6,876 bases of DNA, taken from NCBI GenBank assembly GCA_029777735.1, contig JAKORR010000377.1, forward strand, positions 1-6,876. Direction: 5' to 3'. Position numbers and translations under genes: made by a program. This document shows, piece after piece, positions 1 to 5,595 of this stretch; position 1 is the first letter of the stretch; every line of letters begins with the position of its first letter. The notes under the pieces are model-generated. The model was not told where the DNA came from. It worked only from the letters and a program-made list of their open reading frames with translations, and searched no databases. Source of the stretch: Armatimonadota bacterium (GTDB lineage Bacteria > Armatimonadota > Zipacnadia > Zipacnadales > FEN-943).

Positions 1-34
1 ACTCAATATTGCTTCCCTCTCATCTGATTCGGTT

Positions 35-57
35 CCTGGTTGCTGAAGCACCTGGTT
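35..57 (+). repeat. Direct heptamer repeat CCTGGTT
   Basis: CCTGGTT occurs at 35-41 and again at 51-57, a start-to-start distance of 16 bases, with the near-palindrome TGCTGAAGCA (41-50) between them. Such an arrangement could be an operator half-site pair, but two heptamers in a GC-rich leader can arise by chance and no promoter is placed nearby. The observation is exact; the function is speculative. Confidence 0.3.
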
Positions 58-92
58 CTGCAGCGCTTCGACAATCCGCGAGAGAGGGCAAG
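41..92 (+). repeat. Left copy of a broken inverted repeat bracketing the radical SAM gene
   Basis: TGCTGAAGCA (41-50) and GAGAGGGCAAG (82-92) are both found, in the same order, on the opposite strand at 1941-1932 and 1925-1915. The two blocks are 31 bases apart here and 6 bases apart in the other copy. Around the second block the match extends to GCGAG-AGGGCAAG, with a 2-base insertion in this copy, and a GCAG also recurs between the blocks in both copies. This is either a decayed dispersed intergenic element or a coincidence. Confidence 0.4.
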
Positions 93-102
93 CATTCTCT
101 CG
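79..102 (+). other. Hairpin in the leader, 7-bp stem
   Basis: CGAGAGA at 79-85 pairs perfectly with TCTCTCG at 96-102 around a 10-base loop, and a G-U pair at 78/103 could extend it. No T-run follows directly, so it is a poor intrinsic terminator. It may be an RNA stem in the 5' leader of the radical SAM transcript, the weak end signal of a gene to the left of the window, or part of the repeat shared with the convergent gap at 1915-1941. Confidence 0.4.
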
Positions 103-259
103 TAGTGCTGCCTGTTTCCGTCGGCTCAACACCGTACCTTTCCTTGGCGCCGCCTGGGCACTCTCTACGGCCTCCGAAGGATAGGGGTAAACGTTGCCGT
201 GCCTTCGCCCGCTGTTTCTGATAGACTTCGCTGGTACCGCGATGGTGTCTTCGGCCCGC

Positions 260-265
260 AAGGAG
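260..265 (+). promoter_or_regulatory. Ribosome binding site deciding the radical SAM start
   Basis: AAGGAG at 260-265 is followed by a 6-base spacer and the ATG at 272. The frame is also open upstream, with possible starts at 194 (GTG) and 242 (ATG), but neither has a comparable site at the right distance. The ATG at 272 also puts the family-typical first beta strand (ANVLLVSYAG) right at the N terminus. Confidence 0.8.
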
Positions 266-271
266 CTCGTC

Positions 272-1912
272 ATGGCAAACGTACTGCTCGTCAGTTACGC
301 TGGTTATCCCTATACGCCAAGCAGTCTGTGCCCCGACAACGGACTGGGGATCTTGGCCGCCGTCCTCCGCGAGGCAGGCCACCACGTGCGTATCCTCGAC
401 TACGGGACTCTGGCGACAGTTCGGCGTCTGTTCCCGCAGGAGCTATCCCAGCGGGTGGCGCCCCTGCTCCAAGAGCTGAGCACCAGCGCGGCCGCCCAGT
501 CCGGTTCCTCGCCGTTGCTTCTCCAGGAACTGGCGAAGGCCGACGAAGCCCTTCAGCAACACCAGACGCGGGAGCTGGAGGCCATAGCCGATGAGGTACT
601 GCGTAAGGTCGACGACCTTGAGCCGGCGCTGGTAGGCTTCAAGCTGTGGAACGGCGACGGCTTTTCAGGCTCGGTGGCTATCGCTGAGCGGATTCGCTGC
701 CGGCATCCGTCGCTCTGCCTCATTGCGGGCGGGCCTCACGCTACCTGGTGCGGCCCGTATATCTACGAGCGCACCGACGTCTTCGACGCCGTGATTCTAG
801 GCGAGGCCGAACAGCGAATCGCAGAACTTGTCGCCTGCGCTGTCAAGGGGCGGCCCTTGGACGATCTTCCAGGTATTGTCCGCTCTGCTCAGGACCGGTC
901 CGTCCCGTCGGCGTCCATGGACCTGGCCGAGCTGCCGCGCGCGGTCTACGACGAAGACGTCTACCCGGCCATGGCCGATGACCAAAAGCTCAAGCTGATC
1001 GTCCTGGACGACAGCCGCGGGTGCCCTTACTGCTGCGCCTTCTGCACCCATCCCTACGAGAGCGGGCAGCGCCTGCGCACACGACCCGCCACGCGCATCG
1101 TCGACGACATGGAGGCCTACGTCTGCGACTACGGTGTGCGGGCTTTCCGGTTCGCGGGGTCGTCTACGCCAGGCAGCCTCATGGCCGAGGTGGCTCAGGA
1201 GATCCTCCGCCGCGGCCTGGATGTGGCCTACACCAGCTTTGCCCATTTCAGCAGCAGCCTGCCGAACCACTTCGAGATTATGCGCCGCTCGGGCCTACGC
1301 GCTCTGTTCTTCGGCCTCGAGACAGGCTCGGAGGAACTGCTTCACCGCGCTACGGGCAAGCCGCTCAAGCTTGACGAGGTAGTGGAAACTGTTCGAGCTG
1401 CCAAGGCCGCTGGTATCGCCGTGGCCTGCAGTATGATCGTGCCCCTGCCCTTCGAGACTGAGGAAACGCTCGAGGAGAGCCTACGCCTGCTTCTCGCGCT
1501 GCGCCCCGATTCGGTACCCGTTCAGTTCCCGGGTCTCCTCCCCGGCAGTCGGTGGCTTGAAGAGCCAGAGGCCTACGGCTTTGAGGTAGACAGAGACCAG
1601 TACATGCGCGAGAACATGGACTACAAGATCAAGTTGCTCTTCCCGCCGACCTTCTGGAAGCCCCTACCCTACAAGCTCAACGGCAGGAGTTTCGACGAGT
1701 TCATCAAGATTACCCTAGGCTTTGCCGCGAAGCTAGAGGCCAACGGCCTTCTCACTAATGTGCCTGATGACAACATGCTCATGGCTGAGCTTACGGGCAT
1801 GGACTACAGGGCCTTCCGCGATGGAGCCCGCGCCTGGTGCGCCCTCGGGCTTGCGGACGCTCTGCAACAGTTTGTGAGCCGCTTCAACTCCGCCGCGAGT
1901 CCCTCTTCCTAG
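272..1912 (+). CDS. B12-binding-type radical SAM enzyme (class B-like), substrate unknown
   Basis: A 546-residue soluble radical SAM protein. Residues 1-200 form the Rossmann-like cobalamin-binding module: first strand NVLLVSY, helix LGILAAVLREAG, second strand HHVRILDYG, then GGPHA at 153-157 and LGEAE at 176-180. The His of the DxHxxG motif is absent after strand 1, as is usual in the radical SAM/B12 group, so cobalamin would not be bound through that ligand. Residues about 46-116 are a long helical insert. The radical SAM core starts near 240. The 4Fe-4S ligands of CX3CX2C are Cys251, Cys255 and Cys258, with an extra Cys254 inside the motif. FFGLETGSEE (346-355) is the typical core strand with the conserved Glu. 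Such enzymes reductively cleave S-adenosylmethionine; many are methyltransferases or ring-forming enzymes. The C-terminal 120 residues are unrecognised. The gene stands alone here and converges with the kinase operon, so context gives no substrate. The family is secure; the exact reaction is not known. Confidence 0.92.
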   Translation: MANVLLVSYAGYPYTPSSLCPDNGLGILAAVLREAGHHVRILDYGTLATVRRLFPQELSQRVAPLLQELSTSAAAQSGSSPLLLQELAKADEALQQHQTRELEAIADEVLRKVDDLEPALVGFKLWNGDGFSGSVAIAERIRCRHPSLCLIAGGPHATWCGPYIYERTDVFDAVILGEAEQRIAELVACAVKGRPLDDLPGIVRSAQDRSVPSASMDLAELPRAVYDEDVYPAMADDQKLKLIVLDDSRGCPYCCAFCTHPYESGQRLRTRPATRIVDDMEAYVCDYGVRAFRFAGSSTPGSLMAEVAQEILRRGLDVAYTSFAHFSSSLPNHFEIMRRSGLRALFFGLETGSEELLHRATGKPLKLDEVVETVRAAKAAGIAVACSMIVPLPFETEETLEESLRLLLALRPDSVPVQFPGLLPGSRWLEEPEAYGFEVDRDQYMRENMDYKIKLLFPPTFWKPLPYKLNGRSFDEFIKITLGFAAKLEANGLLTNVPDDNMLMAELTGMDYRAFRDGARAWCALGLADALQQFVSRFNSAASPSS

Positions 1913-1914
1913 CC

Positions 1915-1941
1915 CTTGCCCTCTCGCCTGCTGCTTCAGCA
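1915..1941 (-). repeat. Right copy of a broken inverted repeat bracketing the radical SAM gene
   Basis: Read on the minus strand, TGCTGAAGCA (1941-1932), a 6-base gap and GAGAGGGCAAG (1925-1915) repeat the two blocks at 41-50 and 82-92 in the same order. This copy is the compact one and overlaps the hairpin of the convergent gap. CCTGG precedes the first block in both copies, though at different distances. Confidence 0.4.
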
Positions 1942-1960
1942 GCCTGCGCCAGGTTCTCTC
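1928..1960. terminator. Candidate bidirectional terminator between convergent genes
   Basis: CTGCTG (1928-1933) and CAGCAG (1937-1942) form a perfect 6-bp stem with a 3-base loop. Directly after it, CCTG (1943-1946) and CAGG (1950-1953) form a 4-bp stem with a 3-base loop. On the plus strand the second stem is followed by TTCTCTC, pyrimidine-rich but not a true T-run. On the minus strand no T-run follows, and the stems begin a few bases past the stop of the hybrid kinase gene. Position in a 47-base gap between converging stop codons supports a shared termination role; the sequence alone is weak. Confidence 0.4.
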
Positions 1961-3585
1961 TAGCTCACGCTCGAGGCCGCACGCTCAATCAGTGAGCGTA
2001 CGCGGTTCGTGAACTCGTCAAGGTCAAAGGGCTTGCTCATCAACATGTCCTCGGGACCCTCGCCGCCGTGGATGTACCCACTGACAATCATCACAGGCCT
2101 ACTGGCGTCTAGGGTCTTGATACGGCTTGCCAGCTCTCTGCCGGTCATTCCCGGCAGTTCATGGTCCGTGACGACGACCAGCGGCCGCCCCTCGGCTTCT
2201 CTCTGAAACTCCTCGAAGGCCGTCCACCCCTCCAGCCCGTCGCTGGCCTGGAGTACCCGATAACCCTCTGCCTCCAGTATGGCCGCCATCAGGCTACGCA
2301 TGGCGGGTTCGTCTTCAATCAGCAGGACCGTGCCCGAGTCGCGCCTTGCCTCCGCCAGTGGCTTCACTTCGCCGACTGTTGGCAGCTCGATAGTGACTGT
2401 CGTGCCGCGCCCTTCTTCGCTGTCAAGTGTCATCCGGCCGTTGTGCTGGCGCACAACCTTGTCTGCAATGCTTAGACCCAGGCCCGTGCCTCGCACTTGC
2501 TTGGTCGAGAAGAACGCTCGCGTCGCCTTGGATGCGACCTCGGGCGACATCCCACACCCATTGTCTGCCACCTCAATGCGCACCACGTTTTCCCTCACCT
2601 CTGTGCGCACCTCGATCACGCCATGGCCCGCCACGGCATCGAGAGCGTTCTCCAGAAGGTTCATGAGGACGTTGCGCAGCGACACCTCGTCGCCGCGCAC
2701 CAGCGGCACTGGCCTCAGCACCGTCCTGAGCTCCACGTCCAAGCCCTTGGCCGTTGTCTCTTCCCTCTTCAGGGCAACTGTGCCTGATACCAGCTCGTTG
2801 ATGTCCAGCTCCGTTGTCTCCAACAACGCTCCCTGGGTGCGCGTGAAGTCACGCACGCGCTTGACCATAGCTGAGCAGTCCTCAGCCGCCTGTACTATGC
2901 TTCCCAGCCTTGCCACTACCGTCTGCAGGTCTGTCGATGGGTGGCTGTCGATATGGCTTATCAGGAACTGTGCGCTCGTTAGGATAATCGTCAGCAGGTT
3001 GTTTATGTCGTGCGTGACTTCCGCCGCGACTTCTCCCAGTTCCGAGAGCTCCCGCAACGAGTCCAAGTCCTCGGTGATCGCCGTCTGGAAGAGCTGGAGC
3101 CTGTCCAGCGCGTTGGTCAACGAGGATGCCTCGGGGGCGTCCGCGAGAGCCCTCGCCCGCCACGCTATCGCCTCCGTCAGCTTCCCGAGTTGGCCCATCA
3201 GCATCTCCGCATCGTGCTGCTGGCGGCGCGATCGCAGGGCCCTATCCACGATACGCTCCACATCCGACACTGAGTACGGCTTGATAAGGTAGTCAAGGGC
3301 CCCGCACTGAACCGCTATCCGCGCCGACTCCACTGCCGCGTAGGCCGTGATGATTGCCACCTCAACATCGGGATGCTTTGCCTTGATAGCCTCAAGCACT
3401 TTCGTGCCGCTCATGCCCGGCATCCTCAGGTCCAGGAAGACAAGATCCGGCTTTTGTCGCTCCACTTCAGCCAGCGCTTCCTCGCCGCTGCTCGCGGTGC
3501 GCACGTCGTGCTCTGCTTTCAATATCATGCGCAGAGACTCTCGCGGCCCTAGTTCATCGTCAACTATCAGAATGTTGCCACGCAT
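1960..3585 (-). CDS. Receiver-histidine kinase-receiver hybrid protein
   Basis: A 541-residue cytoplasmic signalling protein with no membrane segment. Residues 1-120 are a receiver: acidic pair Asp9/Asp10, phospho-acceptor Asp52 in FLDLRMPGM, Thr80, and Lys102 in IKPY. Residues 121-180 are a helical linker. The dimerisation/phosphotransfer domain carries the H-box His192 in HDINN, a variant typical of soluble hybrid kinases. The ATPase domain is complete: N-box NLLENALDA (309-317), G1 DNGCGM (341-346), F-box AFFSTK (357-362), G2 GTGLGL (366-371). The C-terminal receiver (about 418-541) has Glu424/Asp425, phospho-acceptor Asp474, Ser502 and Lys518 in SKPF; the stretch from Ser502 to Lys518 is about 6 residues shorter than in the first receiver, so helix alpha-4 seems cut down. 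It is the last gene of the operon, 21 bases after its neighbour. The first receiver is the likely target of the upstream kinases; the second could be phosphorylated by its own His192. There is no DNA-binding output. Domain calls are very secure; the signal and output are unknown. Confidence 0.95.
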   Translation of the reverse strand: MRGNILIVDDELGPRESLRMILKAEHDVRTASSGEEALAEVERQKPDLVFLDLRMPGMSGTKVLEAIKAKHPDVEVAIITAYAAVESARIAVQCGALDYLIKPYSVSDVERIVDRALRSRRQQHDAEMLMGQLGKLTEAIAWRARALADAPEASSLTNALDRLQLFQTAITEDLDSLRELSELGEVAAEVTHDINNLLTIILTSAQFLISHIDSHPSTDLQTVVARLGSIVQAAEDCSAMVKRVRDFTRTQGALLETTELDINELVSGTVALKREETTAKGLDVELRTVLRPVPLVRGDEVSLRNVLMNLLENALDAVAGHGVIEVRTEVRENVVRIEVADNGCGMSPEVASKATRAFFSTKQVRGTGLGLSIADKVVRQHNGRMTLDSEEGRGTTVTIELPTVGEVKPLAEARRDSGTVLLIEDEPAMRSLMAAILEAEGYRVLQASDGLEGWTAFEEFQREAEGRPLVVVTDHELPGMTGRELASRIKTLDASRPVMIVSGYIHGGEGPEDMLMSKPFDLDEFTNRVRSLIERAASSVS

Positions 3586-3603
3586 TCCTCAGTCCGCTCC
3601 TCC
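3586..3603 (-). promoter_or_regulatory. Ribosome binding site of the hybrid kinase gene
   Basis: On the minus strand GGAGGAG (3603-3597) lies 11 bases before the ATG at 3585, slightly longer than ideal spacing. A second GAGGA (3590-3586) abuts the ATG and is too close to serve well. The site sits in the 21-base gap after the preceding stop, so this gene can load ribosomes itself as well as by coupling. Confidence 0.65.
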
Positions 3604-3606
3604 GGC

Positions 3607-5595
3607 CTAAAATCTCGCCGGGTCTGGGTAAGGGGGAAGCAGAATCCTGAAAAGGATGCCGCTCGCTTCACGAGTTACCTCAAGAACTCCGCCCTGGCTC
3701 TCTATCAGCCTCTGACTAGCCGACGGGCCCAGGTCAATATCAGGGTGTTCAAGAACATAGGATGGGTCCAGAAGCTTCTGCGGGTCATCGTCCGCCGGCA
3801 AGGCAGCCGCGGCTCGCACCAGAAGGGCCACTGGCCGGTCACCCGATGCCCCGTTGTATAGCTTGGCTTCTATTGTCACCCTCTCTTGCGTATCACCAAG
3901 CCCAAATCTTAGCAGGTGCGAGAGGGCAGCTGCCATGACGCTTGGATCCACTCTTACCATCGGCAGGTCTCCACTGATCCTTGAGATCACTCGCGTGCTT
4001 GCCGTTTCATCCAACTGCTCCAGCCGAGTCATCGCTAGCTTCACGATCTCTGGTATTTGGACAACCTGTTGGTCGGATCCGGGCGATTCGGCCAGCGACA
4101 TCAGTTTAGTCACCAGATCGTCCAGACGACGCACGTCGCGCCTGACAAGCTCCGCCCATTGCCCAAACTCTGGGTCCTCAAACTGCTTGGGCATTACCTC
4201 TGCAAAGGTATGCACCGTCACCAGTGGGTTCTTCAGCTCGTGCGCCACGCGGGCTACGATCTGATTGATGACTTCGTTGCGCTCCACCTTCCGCCGCTCT
4301 TCCTGCAGCGCCCGCTCTGTGGTGATGTCCTCCAGCAGCAACATGCTTCCAATCAACACGCCCCGCGCGTCCATCAGCCTGCGTGTCGAGATGCGCAGCA
4401 CCACCCGTCCGCCGAGGACCACTACTTCCTCCCTTGAACGCTCCTCGCCGTGTACCAAGCACGCGTAAAGGTAATCCCCCAAGGGTGATGGTAGCGAGCG
4501 CAGGTTCCCCCCCACACACTCCTCCGCGTCCAGGTTCAGCACTTGGGCCGCGTAGGGATTACAGACCTCCACCTTTCCCTCTGTGCCCAGGGTTATCACG
4601 CCGCTTTCCATGGTCGAAAGCACCTGGGCGATGTACTTATTGCGCGCCGCCAGTTCCTGGTGTAGTTCAGCCTGGCACACGGCCGCGGCTGCGCTCGAGG
4701 ATAGTGTAAACAGGCCCTCGGCCTCCGCCGCAGTGTAAGGCGTACCGAGGGCCTTCGGTCCCACCACCATGATCCCGCGCAGCACACCTTGCGACAACAG
4801 CGGGACCGCCAGCACACCCCCGATCAGCTCGATATCTCGCAGTATCCCCGCCCGCAGCCGATTGGCCACCAGATTCTCCCGCGTGACAACTCCCCGGTTA
4901 CGTTGTAGGCAGAGCGGCAGAGGATCACTCGCCTGCAGCCGGGTTGCGTCCCGCAGAAGCGGCGGGAGACCCTCGGCTCGCACAACCACGAACTCCTTTC
5001 CCTCCGCCTCACGCCACAGCAGGCAGTAGCTGACACACCTCGTCGCTTCCTGCACAGCATCGCAGTAGGCTGTGAACAGCTCTTCAAGGTCCGCGCTTCC
5101 CGCCACTCGCCGGATCATCCTGTATAGCGAATGCTCTGTCGTGGCTAAGTACCCGTCGCCTGGCCAAGATGGCCCGCCACCTGGCAAGGCCACGGCCTCT
5201 GTCTCCGCTTCCATGAGTTCGCGCCTGTAACCGTCCGCGACCAGAGCTAGCAGCGGCCCAATCTGCGCCTGCACCTGTGTCGCAGAACCCGTCGTGATCA
5301 ACCAGAAGTCCGGCGACACCGCCTCCTCCGCTCTCGCCCGTTCGCTCGTCTCCTCGCTTGCCGCGCAGACCACCAAGCTCCTAGGATGCAGAGCCCGTGT
5401 CTGCTCGACTGCACGAATCACCGCCTCTGTCATCGGCTCACCGTCAATCACAAACAGATCCACTGGGATGTTCTCAGGCAGGACGCTCGCGCTCGAATCC
5501 AGCCGCCCCGTGAAAACCGTGACTGCCGGCGAGAGGGCCGCCTGCAGTGCCTCTGCCCGCTGCCGATCTTCTGAAAGTACCACTGCTGTGATCAT
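3607..5595 (-). CDS. GAF-PAS histidine kinase-like protein with a degenerate ATPase domain and N-terminal pseudo-receiver
   Basis: A 662-residue soluble protein. Residues 1-120 follow the receiver fold, with Glu9/Asp10 and Asp51 in FVIDGE, but the invariant Lys after strand 5 is replaced (ITTGS, 100-104), so it is a pseudo-receiver. Residues about 155-310 are a GAF sensor domain (GGVLAVPLLSQGVLRGIMVVG). Residues 320-425 are a PAS domain (MESGVITL, NPYAAQVL, MLLLEDIT). The H-box is intact: His452 in VAHELKNPLV, with Glu453 and Asn456 forming the E-x-x-N pattern tied to phosphatase activity in HisKA proteins. The ATPase domain (about 545-655) keeps its length and end (SQRLIESQGG, FRILLPP) but has lost its motifs: the N-box reads LSHLLRFGLG, the G1 region VRAAAAL, the F-box LDPSYV and the G2 DIDLGPSA. 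ATP binding is therefore unlikely. The start at 5595 is set by the ATGA overlap with the gene before. By its H-box region it is a paralogue of that kinase. It probably works as a phosphatase, phosphotransfer module or heterodimer partner; the role is inferred. Confidence 0.93.
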   Translation of the reverse strand: MITAVVLSEDRQRAEALQAALSPAVTVFTGRLDSSASVLPENIPVDLFVIDGEPMTEAVIRAVEQTRALHPRSLVVCAASEETSERARAEEAVSPDFWLITTGSATQVQAQIGPLLALVADGYRRELMEAETEAVALPGGGPSWPGDGYLATTEHSLYRMIRRVAGSADLEELFTAYCDAVQEATRCVSYCLLWREAEGKEFVVVRAEGLPPLLRDATRLQASDPLPLCLQRNRGVVTRENLVANRLRAGILRDIELIGGVLAVPLLSQGVLRGIMVVGPKALGTPYTAAEAEGLFTLSSSAAAAVCQAELHQELAARNKYIAQVLSTMESGVITLGTEGKVEVCNPYAAQVLNLDAEECVGGNLRSLPSPLGDYLYACLVHGEERSREEVVVLGGRVVLRISTRRLMDARGVLIGSMLLLEDITTERALQEERRKVERNEVINQIVARVAHELKNPLVTVHTFAEVMPKQFEDPEFGQWAELVRRDVRRLDDLVTKLMSLAESPGSDQQVVQIPEIVKLAMTRLEQLDETASTRVISRISGDLPMVRVDPSVMAAALSHLLRFGLGDTQERVTIEAKLYNGASGDRPVALLVRAAAALPADDDPQKLLDPSYVLEHPDIDLGPSASQRLIESQGGVLEVTREASGILFRILLPPYPDPARF
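5592..5595 (-). promoter_or_regulatory. ATGA stop/start overlap, translational coupling
   Basis: On the minus strand the ATG of the downstream pseudokinase (5595-5593) and the TGA of the upstream kinase (5594-5592) overlap as ATGA. The 15 bases before this ATG hold no Shine-Dalgarno sequence, so translation of the second protein probably depends on ribosomes finishing the first. That would tie the amounts of the two kinase-like proteins to each other. Confidence 0.8.

Larger units (their letters stand above)
1..271. other. Leader region upstream of the radical SAM gene, no supported gene
   Basis: No convincing gene lies here. One forward frame is open from base 3 to a stop ending at 221, but its translation (rich in Arg, Pro and Ser) resembles no family I know. 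The long reverse frame across it runs into the radical SAM gene and looks like a GC-rich shadow. The region contains a direct heptamer repeat (35-57), a 7-bp hairpin (79-102), the left copy of a bracketing repeat (41-92) and the ribosome binding site of the next gene. I searched for a sigma-70 promoter and found only weak candidates: a TTGCCG at 194-199 and a TAGACT at 222-227 are too far apart. The promoter is therefore not assigned. Confidence 0.6.

Noticed and set aside
3..221. Forward frame open from the window edge, possibly the tail of an upstream gene
   Set aside because: The translation has no domain or motif I recognise and is Arg/Pro/Ser rich. It could be a gene end, but the sequence gives no positive support.
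194..227. Sigma-70-like promoter before the radical SAM gene
   Set aside because: TTGCCG (194-199) and TAGACT (222-227) are separated by 22 bases, well beyond the usual 16-18, and the -10 matches only four of six positions.
194..271. Upstream starts (GTG at 194, ATG at 242) for the radical SAM gene
   Set aside because: Neither has a Shine-Dalgarno at proper spacing, while the ATG at 272 has AAGGAG 6 bases ahead and places the first B12-domain strand at the N terminus.
20..385. 121-codon reverse frame across the leader and the start of the radical SAM gene
   Set aside because: It overlaps the B12-binding N terminus antisense, shows no family resemblance, and is best explained as a compositional shadow.
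2279..3292. Long open frame of 337 codons on the plus strand
   Set aside because: It lies wholly antisense to the hybrid kinase, whose domains are unmistakable. The translation is rich in Ser, Arg and Thr without a recognisable fold, as expected for the complement of a GC-rich gene.
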